From positions 40,494,663 to 40,558,662 of the forward strand of contig CM076943.1 of NCBI GenBank assembly GCA_039566865.1: a stretch of DNA of 64,000 nt, read 5' to 3'. Numbering within the stretch: the first letter of the stretch is position 1; every line of letters begins with the position of its first letter. Of this stretch, positions 13,101 to 28,100 are shown one piece after another. This DNA comes from Aurelia coerulea (Eukaryota; Cnidaria; Scyphozoa; Semaeostomeae; Ulmaridae). The translations under genes were made by a program, and so were the position numbers. Below the pieces are notes generated by a model. The model saw nothing but the letters and a program-made list of their open reading frames with translations. It made no database searches and was not told where the DNA came from.

Positions 13101-16100
13101 AACAAGGACAGATTTTGTAAGACAATAGCACGAGTTGGTTTTGATTGACACCGCAATTCAAAGCGGTTAGCGATCGCAGAAAAAGGAAATTCTTTCAACC
13201 AGTAATTCAAAACAAGCAAAGCCGCAAAAGTATCTCTGAAACTCAGGTAGCTAGCTCGCTCGTTGTGCATTCCAAAAATTGTTTTCAAGAGCAAACATGA
13301 GCATAGATCGAAAGAAGAAGGACAAATCTACACATCTGCCTCGGGCATTTAATTTGTTTGGTTCAAAAGCCGATGGGGAGGCGATTCAATTCTCTTATTT
13401 TTTGGGTGTAATGAAAACATTTACTGCTCGGCTTCTGAACCAAAGAAATAAAATGCCCGTGGCAGATGTATAGATATATCCTTCTTCTTTCGATACGTAT
13501 ATGCTTCTGGTTGCATTTAAAAACAATTTCTGGAATGCACAACGAGCGCTCTAACTACTTGGGTTTCAGAGAAACTTTTGCGGCTTTGTTTGTTTTGAAT
13601 TTATGGTTGAGAGAATTTCCTTTGTCTGCAATCGCTAATCGCTTTGAATTCACAAAAGCATCAACAAAAAGAACCAACAAAAGCATCGCATGCAATTGTG
13701 TTACAAAATCTGTCCTTGTTACTTGCAATCAGTTTAGTTATTTTTCCCTGTATCTTTGCTTAATGGCCGTAGGGTTGATGTGTACGTCCATGCTCCTTGT
13801 GGCATCTTCATTGTAGCTTGTTCGTGTATTCTTATGAGAATGTGTATATAAGAAAATGTTCCTTTCTCATTGGTGAGTCAAAATTTAGCACTATTAGCGG
13901 CATTTGCTGACTGTAAAGTCATTAGTCTAAAGGCAGGCGGAACCAAGAAAACATTGTTGAGGAAACGATCGTTGGCTTCCATTGTTTCCTGCATGTTTTG
14001 CGAAATGTAAGCAAATTTTAAAGAAGCTTTCTCCATGAAACCTTTCCGATTTGCGCACCCTTGCAGCAATGCAAAACGTTTTGCGTGTGCTTGCCCTGGC
14101 AACATCGCGAGCAACATTGAGAATCAATATTCCTCTAACAATGTTTTCTCACTTACGCAACCTAAAAGGGAATCAACACAGTTGAAAGCTGGCTCAAGCC
14201 AAGTTAAAAATACAATCAATTGTATCAGATAACTTTGACATGTGCCGTTTCATTGTGTAGCTTACGAAAAAAGGGGGTATAGGCGATTTCTTTACCCTTT
14301 TGATACAGTCTCTTCCCTTAAAAGCACACTGTCGTGGCACTGATTGGGTACATAAAACAATCAAAAGAAAAGAACTAGGCAAGCTTCAATCTTCAATGGC
14401 CAGAGAAATAAACTCTATGATAACGATCTGACTCTTTTTTATAATTTCTCATAAAGTTCACAATAACAAACAATTACAACATTACAAAACAACGGCAAAG
14501 GGAGCATGAAAATACACAACAACCCTAAAACCTACACTTAACAGAGAGACACAAATATTACAAAAATAACTATAGCGGTGCAGCCCATTATGCCCAAGTT
14601 GTCACAATTTTTGAATCCTTTCTGAATCACTCCTCTTATTCGGGAAAGAAAGCGTGTTGCCAAGACACAAAGGCTTGGTGAATACAACCCTACTAGATCT
14701 TTTGTTATTGATTTTATCTAGCCAATCACATTCAAGACAGTGTGCCTTTAATGCTAGACTTACCTGTATAGCATGTCGATAAAGAGGCCTAGATAGACAG
14801 AAAGCGACGTCGGGTGTTATGTGATAAATTCGATGCAAGTCATCAAGTGAAGGGAGGTTGGCCTGGTAGTCATCCGTGTTTAGTTGTGTCGCTAAGAATC
14901 CGCCGAATTGAACCAAAGTATCTTGGCACTGTAGAAAGAAAGCAAGAGATGAAATGAAGTTAAGAGAGTATTGATGTCGAAAAGTAAGGACAACAAGACG
15001 GATAAAAGCAAATATGATATCAACCTGAGTACAGTAGTGTCCCGCACATAAGAAACACAAATTTAAGAAACACAGATCCTGATTTTCAAAATAATACCTT
15101 ATTTTATAAGAAACTTGTTCAAGTCTGAAAAAAGCTTGTTTCTTATTTAAAACTATGTATTAAAACCTTTGAATTTTTTAAGCTTTCCAGTTGAATTGAA
15201 CTGTACCTATTCAAATCAAAACAAGAATTTTGTTCGTGCAAGTTTAAGGTAGAATAATTCAAAAGTTACTAGGTGAAAGTTAACACGTTCATAAACCAAC
15301 AATTTATGGTTTAAACTGAACATGACATAAACAAATACTTTTTTTCTCAAATATAAACTTTTACAATAATCTTACATTCTACTATATGGATACTATACTA
15401 GATTTTGTCTCATATCAGATGTCAGGTCAGGGTTTCAATGGGTTTAAAGATGTCACGAGTGCAAGTCGCAAATACCTTGCATTGCATACAAGTTTAAGGA
15501 TGATTGCTAAGTAGGTAGGCAGCTCAAAATAGGCACGGTAACTGTCGGTAAGCAACCAAAATGCACATGAGTTTGTCAACCAAACGATGAGCAACCAAAT
15601 GCACATATAAATCTGGTTACCACTTTCTTCCTTCCAATGACACGAAAAGCACTACCAGGCACAAAAAGACGATATCTACTACCTACAACAACCAATAACT
15701 TTTCAAATTCTTGGCACAAGCATTTTGGTCAAAATTCTGCTTAACTAAAGTTACTGCAGCAATTCAACTTTGATTTCTAGATAACTATTATGACAGGTTC
15801 AAGTTCTGCCATGTTTGAAGGCAACCAAAATTCAGCTTCTTTTCAAAATATTTCCTGCAGCCTAAAAATATTGCTGAAATTTCCTGGGAATGGCGTTCCC
15901 CTGTTCCCCCACTTTGTCGGTCATTGGCTGATCCGTTCCACTGTTGTTACTGATCTAAATATGAACCGGTACAATGAAAACGGGGTCTCCGGTGTCCTTA
16001 ACTGCATTACACCACTGATTAACCATTACCTGATCGAAGATTTTTCCAACCAGTTTGAGATGCCGCTTCTTATCTTCGACAAAAACAATGCCATTTCGTT

Positions 16101-19100
16101 GTTGCGCTATTAGTAAACAGAGTGGTATAGTCAGCTTCCCTTCTATAAGAGAGTCACGTAATCGTTGTGATGATTTCTTTGTGTTTCTTACTTGTCCGAA
16201 ATATCCACCCTAACCAGGAAGATAAAAACATTGGTTCAATTTTTTGGGGTCACCTGGTATAAATATTCATACATCATATTCGATAATTGTTTTATAACTC
16301 AGGCAGCCCTAAGATTAAAGTAAATGAACGGAGATATAGCGACATAATCTAAACATAACACAAAATAGCGGCAGGCGCCACTAATCTTCCTTTTGTTTTC
16401 ATCGATCAAGAACATCAAATACAATACCGGCTGTCCCAAAAAATTTATACAGATTTGGTTGACTCCAGTGTTGTGAATTTAGCTTCAATCAATGTCTAAC
16501 CACTCCAAAAATATTCCTCGATGGTTAACTTGAACATAGCTACCTCGTTTGTTGGTATTGGTGCTTTGAGAGTAGAGATATCAGTTTTGGAAGCTCAAAT
16601 TTGCGTCCACTTGCAAACCAGAGCTTTGGTCTTTTGAACAAAGCAAATTCCTGAAGCACATCGAAATTTAGAACTGAAATTAATCAAAAATTCAGAAAAT
16701 TCCCAATGGGTGACTGGTGGGTGACTTTTGGAAACAGAATAACACAAGATCTAATATTGTTCAAATTTCATAAAATCTATCGTTGATTTAAACGTTATGC
16801 CTTAAGAAATTTCTTAGGCCAAAAGACCAAAGCTCTGGTTTGCAGGACGAGGCAAATTTGAGCTTTCAAGCTTAACATGTCTGCTCTCAAAGCACCAATA
16901 TCAACAAACGAGGTATCTATGCTCACGTTAACTATCGAGGAACATTTTTAGAGTGATTAGACATTGATTAAAGCTAACTTCAAAACGCTGGGGTCAACCA
17001 TAAATCCGTGGATATTTTTTGGGACATCCGGTAGGCTATATTTAGATGGACCCAGTCCTCCTAGCTAAGTTGCTTTTAACCCCGTTGATTTACTTTAAAG
17101 TTTGGACAAATTGTAGCTTCAAAGTATCTATATCCAAAAGATTTCTGAATTAAAAATATAGGCCCAGCAGTACTACCTACCGGTGAGTCAGAAAAAACGT
17201 CCGCCGTTTGAAACGCTACTGCTCCCTAAATATCAAAGCAACAATATTTTGCAAAATCTGATTGAAAAGCCCACAACAAGGCCAGCCCGTCTGACCGGAA
17301 TAGTTTTCATTCATATAAACGCAAATTAAAATCATCCCGCCTAGCATTATATAAACAGGCCCTTAGTCATTTTTAGAATTTTCCTGGCCGAAATCGATCA
17401 CTCCGCAGTGATTTTACATGGGATTTTCTCAAGAATGTTGCTTCATGAAACCTTCAAAACGTCACAAAATCACAACCAAATTTCCTTAATAATTCTATCG
17501 TACAGCAATGATTTGAACACGCTCTTAGTACATGCAATCCTCTAGGAAGATGAACAAGGCCTTCCTCTTGGCAAGCCCGTAGGAAGCTGGGGGGCAGGGG
17601 GCTTAAGCCCCCCAATAGTTTCAAAACAATGGTGCTACGTCACAAGCATTAATAGACCTTTTAGCTATTCTACAAAAGAGCCTGGATCGAACGTTATTTT
17701 TATACATAATTAATATGCGACGTTCGATTAAGTGGCGTTAGAGCTTCTATCATTTTTGTGCACATTCGAAAATTCTACAAAATGTAGTAAAATATCATTC
17801 GATGCAGATTCTATTTGAGAATAGCCAAAAGGTCTATTGGATGCATTGTTCTCTATTGTTTCAAGAACAATTGCCCCTCCAATCAGAAGCTGCTTCCTAC
17901 GGCCCTGCCCCTTGGCAAGGGGGCCCTTGTACGAGAAACTCTTTAAGGGAATTCCATCCTCCAAGAGGACCAAAACATATGCTAATATTTGTGAATATCA
18001 TTCTTGTTAGGAAAGAAAACCGATGACATTTTGATAGACGCTTTCAATCGTCTTTGCAGGTTTTTGGAAAGGGCTCTCTGCAAAATATTTCCCATATCCA
18101 TGGAAGGAATGAACGATTAAAGCTTGGTAAATTCCTGTATTTAATTGAACATATCGGCAATGAAACAAGATAGTTCCCACCGCTATTGCTTTGATATTCA
18201 AGGAGCAGTATATTTGTGCGTTTTTTACTCACCCGGTATAATCGTTCAGCCATTTCAGGCAAAGGCGCTTAAATATCTTAGCGAAGGAAAATTCGTGCGG
18301 ACAAAAATTAGCACGCTTAAATGCTTTTACACGGTATCGTACCAAAATTAGTAAATCAGCGTAGAAGGTGGATGTAAAATTCTATGACCTATTTCTTCCA
18401 GCTGAATGGTTTAAAAGAAACTTTAGCTACCTATCTATAATTCTGCCGTTGGACCTTTTGAAAATTTGAATATTTGTTGAAATTACAGCGAATTTAATAT
18501 TTCAGCTCATTTGAAGATGCGACGTCATCAAATTTCTAATTCATAAACCACAAAAGTGACAGACTTTTGCTTGATACTTTACTGTAGACAATCATAAACA
18601 AAGCTTTTCTTGAAACTATTTCATGTTACATCAAACAATTTAGAAATTACGATGGCTTTAATTTTTTTGAAAAGTTTTCTTGAATTCTCGAAAAAGAAGA
18701 AAAACACTCAATTTCTGAAAATATTGAAGATTTCACAAAAGTCCAACGGCAGAATCATAGCAAAATAGCAAAAGTTTCTTTGAAGCCATTCAGTTCAAAG
18801 AAATAGGTCATTGAATTTTACACCAACCTTTTTAAAGATTTGGAACCTATGCTGTCCATTTAGGCTTCCCGTTTACACGAGACCAAATGAGCTTTGTTTG
18901 TCATCAAGCAAAGCATTCTAACCTATTAGTTGCCAAGGCTGGTAAAAAAGAGAGCGCGCCAATTAACACAACAATAAGGGCAACAACAAAGGAAGAAAGC
19001 AGGCAGTCATCATGATTACGCCTCGTATTGAATGAAAAGCACCCTCATTGTGAATCCGTACTAACATTCGTGCGGCAAAAGCGTTTACACAGTGCCGTAT

Positions 19101-22100
19101 GAATTTTCGTCCGGCTTATTTTCAAATTAGTGCACTTGTGTAGGTGGATTAAAATTAGTACGGACAGCCGTACTAATGTTCATGCAGATAATAGGCAGGT
19201 CTCGTGTGAACGGGAAGGCTGTCCGTACCAATATTTATCCGGTACCGTGTAAACGGAGTTTAATTCTACTGCTATACAACATGTAGTCTTGATGTAGGGC
19301 AGCTATAACAACAAATCTTCTACAGCTGTGAAACACAAGACAGTTCTCTGTTGCATATATCAGTGTGGCTGCAGTACTGACCAACTGCAGCCGAATCAGG
19401 CAATATGCATTTTAAAACCAATGACAGCACCTTTTGCGTTAAATTCAGTTCATGATGCACAGGGGGGGAGGGGGGAGGGGGGGGCTGATTGGTGATAGGA
19501 GAAGTGTTTCACTTGGCCGCCTCAATCAGCAGTTATATTAGTTACAGACTAACATACTAGACCATTTCACAAAACTATGCGCGTCCTGGCAGAGGAGCTG
19601 AGGATCAAAAGACAGTTTGACCTGGCAACGAAAACAATACAACCTTCGCAAAATGAAAAAATCTACGCTCTCATACTTACTTCAGCTTTTAGCAGATCCC
19701 CACCACACAGTGCTTCCAATTGCGTCTGTGTCACCTCTTCTGTCAGTTCAATACCAGACATCTTCTGAACGACTTCTTTCAAAACAAGTAAATCGAGGCT
19801 AAAAAAGAATATGTAAACAAGACTCCATTACATTTCCTACGAGAAAGTCGTCAAGAGTCAAAACTCAGTACACGTTTTTTTTTATAAGAAACTTGGATCA
19901 GCACTTAGTACTAAAAGTTTCTTAATTTCGCATGAAAATTTCGGTGTTTTAGTAGTAAAAGTTTCTTAATTAGTTTCTTATTTTTTTGGGCCTAAAATTG
20001 CGATATTGTTCGAAGTTGAGCCTTCTTCTCGACAAAGGGCTTCCATTTTGCATTTACATTGTCATCAAGAAGAAGTCATGCACATTAAGGCAAAAATTTA
20101 CCAATTTTGCAGTTAAAAGTCAAGAAAAGATAAAGATACCTGTGTTAGAGACACATAGAATAAGAGAGACATACAGAAATAAAGTTTTAGAGTTTCTTAT
20201 CTGTTCTTGAGCGTAGTACTAGAGTTTCTTAAATTTTTGGTCATCGTAGTACTAGTTTCTTATAAACCAGTTTCTTATAAAAAAAAAACGTGTACTGCAG
20301 AGTCCAGAAAAAGGTTAAAACTGTCTACTAAGAAACTACGGAATTTGACAATGCTGAAAGTTTCTTAAAATTATCAGATTTTGAGTCTTCAAAGTTTCTC
20401 CACAGTTTCTTAGATGGTTCCTCGAAGTCTTTTTTTATTGACTACACTCATTTTTTTTATAAGAAACTAAGGTCCGCGGCTGGTAGGCAGTTTCTTAAAT
20501 TTTTGGGTCATGTTGCTACCTATAAACTTATAAAATTTATATTACTTATATATTATATACTTTATACTTTAGTATGTACTTATATACTTTATACTTTATA
20601 TAGATACATTTATATACTTTAGGAGTAATATGATACGGGAAACAAGTGAAAATAGAGTAAAACTATGTCAAGGATTTCCTTAACATATAGTTTCCCAGTA
20701 CTGGAGTTTCTTAATTTTTGGCGAGCTGAGAGTTGAGTTTCCTATGGGCAGTTTCTTATAAAAAATACGTGTAGTCAGAGTCAGTTCATTGTTATGAAAT
20801 CACGCCAGAAAAGACTAAAAAACAAATATCATTTTGCATCCAAAAGAAGCCAGTTGAAACTTATTTGGTGCCAACAGGCGGAATTTTTCTTCAAAAACTA
20901 AAAAATCTCTCAAAATTTGAACATTTGGTTGAGGATATGTTCCACAACACCTACCTTGAGGAAACATGGGGGACTAGCTCAGATGGTAGAGCGCTCGCTT
21001 AGCATGTGAGAGGTACCGGGATCGATGCCCGGGTCCTCCAATTATTATTTTGTTGTAAATTTATTTTCCACTCTGCAAACTTCTGTAGATTTTATTTTAT
21101 TTATTTCACACCAGTTGTTAAATGCTTTTTTAAGATTCTTTTCTTAAAGCAGCAATACTTCAAAAATTCATAAACATAGAATCTAACAATTAAGATGAAG
21201 CAAATTCTATCTTGATCCATCTATATTTTGGATGGAACTCTCTACTAAATAAAGACGAGAGATACGAACAGAAAGCGAATAAAAAACCAACTGATAATAT
21301 AAAAATACTTGAAAGCTAGAAGAATGAATATCAAAATTCATAGTATATATCAAAGAATCTTTTCAACTCCACTAGTGACTCCCAAACTTCAGAAACATTG
21401 TCTCGTCTAGATGTGTGTTTCAAAATAAAAACCTCGTGTAAAATAAAAAAAAGGCCTTTGGCGCTAGAAAATTACTTACACTCTGTTTTTATAAGAATAC
21501 TATAAAATTTTGTCCAGCCTCGATATTCTTAAGAAATTTTCGTTTGAGTCTGAATATATTCTTAAAGTATTAATGTCAGGCACATGCGATTCTCTATTAG
21601 TATTATGAACATGTTCATTGAACATTGCTAAAAATAAAATGAGACACGAACATGCGAACTGAGGCTGAGCAATATATATTCTTCTTAGAAATTTGACGAT
21701 TCTCAGCCTGAATATTCTTATAAACATTATTCTTATAAAAAAGATAGTACACACGCATTTCTCTTACGAGCCAAAGAATTTGTTGCAGAGTTAAAATTGC
21801 CTTTCATTATTTGAGTACACGTTTTTTTTATAAGAAACTTGGATCAGCAGTTAGTACTAAAAGTTTCTTAATTTCGCATGAAAATTTCGGTGTTTTAGTA
21901 GTAATAGTTTCTTAACTAGTTTCTTATTTTTGTGGGCCTAAAATTGCGGTATTGTTCGAAGTTTAGCCTTCTTCTCGAGAAAGGGCTTCCATTTTTCATT
22001 GACATTGTCATCACCAATAAGCCATGCACATTCAGGCAAAAACTTACCAATTTTTGCAATTAAAAGTTAAAAAAAGATGAAGGTATCTTTGTTAAGAGAG

Positions 22101-25100
22101 GCACAGAATAAGAGAGACATACAGAAATAAAGTTTTAGCGTTTCTTAACTGTTCTTGAGCTTAGTACTAGAGTTTCTTAAATTTTTGGTCATCGTAGTAC
22201 TAGTTTCTTATAAACAAGTTTCTTATAAAAAAAAACGTGTAATCAGAGTTTCTTGTAAGCAGTCTGTGAGCATTTCAAAACGAAGTTTACCAAGCCGTGC
22301 TACTGACAGGGACAAGACGCTAATCAATTCATTCCGGAGTAACACTAATAATACAAGAAACAAAATTCAAAATAAAATATGCTTTGGATTTCCTCAAATG
22401 AATTTGTCATAGCACTGACTTTTCCTAAATCTTTAGTGATAGGAGGGGCTGCAGCCCCCCCCCCCCCAGCGTCGAAAATTTTTGCAAAAATCAGCCATAA
22501 TCGGGCAGAAATCCGCGTTAAGTCGGGCAAAATTTTCTTAAACAATGGATTTTTTATCGGGCAGTCCCCCAAATTTTATTTCCCCCAACGCCGATGATAG
22601 GAGATAACAAAATGTGTGCACAATATGGCTTTCAGGCTCAGATGCTTTTTGAAACTTTTGCCCATAGAATGGTTTGAGTCAATAATGATTCTAAAACAAA
22701 AACTTCAACGTCTCTATCCCTAAGGAATGAAATCATCCCTGAAATCAATTTTGACACAATTTTCAGTGAAACAGCTGGAAACGGAAATTTTTCAAATCGA
22801 TTGGATCGCTTTGTTTTTCACATCTTTTCACCTAATATAACGGGTGGGCCCAAAAAGTAGCCCTCAAGATAAACATTTCTGAAAAAACTTTCTGAATACA
22901 AGATTTCAATGAGATGTATATGACACAAAAGTGTAAAATAAAATACACTGAAATCGATTCATTATGAGCTACATTTACAGAGAAATGGAGTCTTGAAAAA
23001 AGATCGCGTGAATATCCTCGTACAAAATCACTGATCGTCAACAATAGCAAACCAACGCATTTTTTAAGTATTGAATCAAATAAAGTGCAAATAACGTGTT
23101 TCCTAATTTCTTGTGGCAAGGAGAGAGCGAGGGGTGTATCACTCTTCCGAAATGGCGTACGAGATATTTTTTAACAATAGGGTTTTTAGGGATTTTTCAC
23201 GAATTTTTCTTGAAAACAGAGGGATTTTCGCCAAAGGTGTACGAGATTTTTACAGAGTGATATGCCCCTCCGGAGAGAGACTTTAAAATTGATCTCTTTA
23301 TTGTCAACAGAATTGAATGTATCTTTTTAGCAGGATACCATAAGATGCTCCATAAGTAGCACAATGTAATGGTAAAATTGGAAATGTCCCTTTTTTGGAC
23401 TATTTTGATGATTATTTTTCAATGTCTCTCCCTTTGTGGCAATATCTTGTAATGTAATGATTATTCTTAATAAAAAGATGCGATTAAAAGTGGGAAAATT
23501 ACAGTGAAAGGATAAAAGTCTTGTGCTGGACACTCTATTGGTAATCGTTTTCAAAACTTCAGTTCTCTGTAAATACAACTGATCATGAACTGATTTTTCA
23601 CCCAATAGCTGTAATCTACCGGGTGTCCCAAAAAATGTATACGGATTTGGTTGATTCCAGCGATGTGAATTTAGCTTTAATCATTGTCTAATCACTCTAA
23701 AAATGTTCCTCGATAGTTAACTTGAACATAGATACTTCGTTTGTTGATATTGGTACTTTGAGACCAAACATGTAGATCCTGAAAGCTCAAATTTGCCTCC
23801 TCCTTCAAACCAGAGAAGTAGCCTTTTGGCCTAAGCAATTCTTTAAGGCACAGTGTATAAATCAATGATAGCCTTGATAAAATTTGAACAACATTAGATC
23901 TTGTGTTATTCTGTTTTCCAGAAGTCACCCCAGAGTCACCCATTGGGAAGTTTCTCAATTTTTCATTAATTTCTGTTCTTAATTTTGATGTGCTTCAGGA
24001 ATTTGCTTAGGCCAAAAGGCCAAAACTCTGGTTTGGAAGTGGACGCACATTTGAGCTTTCAAGATTGATATTTCTGCTCTCAAAGCACCAATACCAACAA
24101 AACGAGGTATCTGGGTTCAAGTTAACTATCGAGGAACATTTTGAGAGTGATTAGCCATTGATTAAAGCTAAATTCACATCACTGGAGTCAAGCAAATCTG
24201 TATACATTTTTTTGGGACACCCGGTAAGTTGCATATAGTGCCAAATAAATTTCATAAAAGTCTTGCATGCAAGAAGTTTCTCCGAATCTCCTTACTCTTG
24301 GGGTTACTTTTTCTTGGCCCACCATATCTCTATCAGAAATGTGGTCTTGATATGGGGCAGCTATAACAACAAGGTATCCATAGCTGTGAAACACAAGACA
24401 ATTTTTTTTTGCATATATCAGTATGGTTGCAGTACTGAACAACTACAAGCGAATCAGGCAATATGCGTATGAACTTAAATGTGATCAAGATGATAGGCAC
24501 ATTTAAGACGATATTGTGTAGTGATATTGTGTAGAGATTATAGTCTGTCTCAAATAAGATGTCACGTGAAAATTCCCGCGAATAACAACAACTGAAGACT
24601 TTTGCATGAGGAATTTTGCATCATCGCAAATCTCACGTGACACCTAATTTGATACAGACCTTAATTCCGCTGGCGCATGTTCATGCCTCAACCAAAAGGC
24701 AAATCACCTTTTATAAAGTATAAAGAAATTTGACGCAACTGGTACTGTCTTACAAAAGATTTGTGTGAGTACCAGGTGGACCAGAAAGGGCTTCAACTGT
24801 TTAAAACTTCGTTATGCTGAGAATGCTTAAGGTATTGGACTGAATCAATGCTTAGTTAAAACATGAAAAGCTGAACTATTTTCATGATTTTTGTTTCTTT
24901 TTTTGAGCATTGGAAATATACCGGGTGTCCCAAAATGATGTATTATTGTTTGATTGCTTACATGTCCATAAACAATGAACCGATTTTCAAAACTGTGTTT
25001 TATTTGATTGCCTAAAGGCAAAATTATATTTAAGGATGTTGGTTGTAGTTTTACCACGGCGTTTCCATGTCGAAAAGAAGATTGACAAAGCTACTCAAAT

Positions 25101-28100
25101 TCAAGCTTTAGATGGCATGAGAAAGAAACGGCCAATTTTTTTAAATCAACATTTCAGATGTGATGCAAAAGGCTGAACTCCTATTCGTACTCTCTGAACT
25201 CGGTACTAACTGAATTAGTATTCTCTGAACGACATACCGGGTGAGTCAGAAAAAGAATCCCTGTTTGAAAGGTCGGTCATGGCTCCCTGGGTATCAAGAC
25301 AATGATATCGGCAAATATATAGTTTAATGGTAGAAGTGTTCAAATCTACTATAAAATTTACCTGACTGAAATCGGCCACGCCATTCTGAAATTATGAGGG
25401 ATTTTTTGCGAAAGCCTCTTCAAAAAGCCTTCAAAACGTGCTCAAAATCATGAACAAATTTCTCAACATTTCTGCCTTACAATGGCCTTACAGCAATGAC
25501 TTGTGAACGCTTTAGCACGTGCTATCCTCTTGGGAGGATGAACAAGTCCTCCCCCTGGCATCGATGACCAATTCAGGGGGATTCCATTCTCCCAAGAGGA
25601 CCAGTGGCCTTCCAAGCGGAGGTCCTTTTTTCTGACTCACCCGGTATAAGCTCAGCCTTTTGCATCACATCTAAAATATTGACTGGGAAAGTAGGCCGTT
25701 TCTTTTTCATGCCATATAAGGCTTGAATTTGAACAGGTTTATCGATCTTCTTTTCGACATGAAGACATCGGTCTAAACCACAACCAACATCATCGACTAC
25801 GATTTAGCTTTTCGGCAATCGGATAAAATAAAGTTTTTGAAAATCGGTTCATCGGTTATGGACATATAAGCAATCAAACGATAATGCATCATTTTGGGAC
25901 ACCCGGTAGGTGACATCTATTCTTCAACAATCTGTCACTCCGAATGAAATGCACGAAAAGAGGCCTAAATCCTTCATCAAAATTGTACATAATCTCCTCA
26001 CTTAGATACATTTCATTCCTTTCAAGAATTAAGAATCAAATCTTTAACATTCATAAATCCAATATTACCTATACCTTACAATGCTCTGAAAAAAACAGAG
26101 GAACAATCACGAAAAATGCTTCAGATCTTCGGTTATCAATCAAACTTAGATTCATTCCAATACTGTAAGTATCCTCCGCATTACAAATTTTCAAACAGTT
26201 GAATTCATTTTTGGTCCAGCAACCCCCACCCTGCATAAAAAAGTAAAACCAACCTCTTTCCAGCTTTGAGCTGATTCGCAATGTATTGTAACAGACCAGT
26301 AATCTCAATGGCATATTTCTTGAAAACTGTTCCACAAAACATGGCAAGACCTGCGAAAACAATATGAATTTTTACAAGGGGACGTTTTAATCTTATTTGA
26401 TTAATTTCTTAATTATCTATGTAGCTGCATTCAGTATATAATATCTTAAAGCTTGTGTTATGAATATTTATAATGGTTGGAATTTCTACCTTTGGTACTG
26501 TTAAATCTTTTAAATTTGATACTTCACAGCTCAAGGCAAGACTTAGACAAGCTTCTAACAGAATTTCATGGGAATTCTACCAAAGGTAAACACTCTGGGA
26601 AATAAAAGGGCCCGTTTACATGAGAAACTCAAACCGGTTTCAAATCTCACCCCGATCTGAGTTGATGTCGTTGTCTGGTAAAAGCCCAGAAAGTGTTTAC
26701 ATGGAAAATGCGATTCTAACTCAAACCGGGGTGAAACTCAACTCAACTTGCCTGTTCAGATCGGTTTGAAATGTCACACCGGTTTGAAGACACCATGTAA
26801 ACGCCAAATATTTTCAAATCCGTTTGAAATGCATTGTCTCAGGTTTAAAGTTCACATTGGCCTATTGTTCTACTTGGCGGCGTGCTTGGCGCTCAATACA
26901 TCAATGAGCAACAACACAGGTCTCACACCGGGGCGAAACTTCATGTTAATGCAACGGGAAATAAGCTAGCAGGCCAATATTCAGATCGGGGTGAAATTTC
27001 AAACCGGATTGAGTTTCTCATGTAAACGGGCCCTAACTGAAACTGAACTGCACACATTTCAGCACTAAGGAAATCACTTACTTTGCAGCCAGTCTGATAT
27101 ATTTGTATCTGATTGCTTCATTCTCTCCCGATCGGGATTTGCTAGTGCTTCAATCACACAAACTGTTTCAAGGTTAAGGTTGAATCATAACAAAAAGGAT
27201 ACCTCATCAAATAACCTAACGTAAGATCTTGCAATATTCTTGAAGAGAAATGCCAAGCGTTTAAACAAATATACCTGAATCTGACTGTGAAAAATAGTTC
27301 TGCAGTAAACTTCCCAAGGAGTATTGATTTCTATTTAAACCATACGGTATGATATGAATCAAAGCTGCTAGAAATTAACGTGTGTAATATGTAGACTTTT
27401 GACCGTGATTCCCTTCTTTCCCTGAATTCTTTCATTTGTTAATGTCCCTTCGGTCAATAGGGACTCATAACATTACTATGAAATACCAGGCACACTTTAG
27501 GCCCTCGCAGAATGGATCCCTATGCACAAATCAAATTGCCAGAATCGTCTACAAATTAGTTTTCAACAGGGACGCAGGAAAGGGGGGGGGGATCATAGCT
27601 TCATCATCATCATCATTAATTTATGTAACATATAGGCTACATTAATGAAAAATAGCTAAATCACAGATAATTTAGGCCTATTTTACAAAATTTACAAATT
27701 CCTACTAAAGTTAATCAATTAAAAATGTTTATAATCAATTAAAAAGCTTAAGTGACCATGCAACATCTCAAAAAATCGCCAAGCCTTTCAGCTGAACGGT
27801 GATACAAAAAATTTTTCTGTAACGGATAATTTTAGAGAGCAAGCTATGATCTAGCTCGGGAAATTTGTTGGGTCACCCAGCACGAAACTTAGGTTGTTAA
27901 AATAATTTCACTTTTCCTCTGTACTAGGTACAACTAAACCAGTAAACTAGATATAACATCAGTCAGCGAGTGCTGCCAATTAGTATTTGTACCAAATGCG
28001 ACTGTAGGTCAATTTTATAGAAATTAATTGAATGATTATCGCCAAGGAAACGTGTATTATGTTTGAATTTATAGTTGAGTAATGGTTCAAAGGTAAAAGA

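Noticed and set aside
13279..13816. Open frames of 64 and 116 codons
   Set aside because: They lie on the two arms of a long palindromic transposon, and their peptides have no family features.
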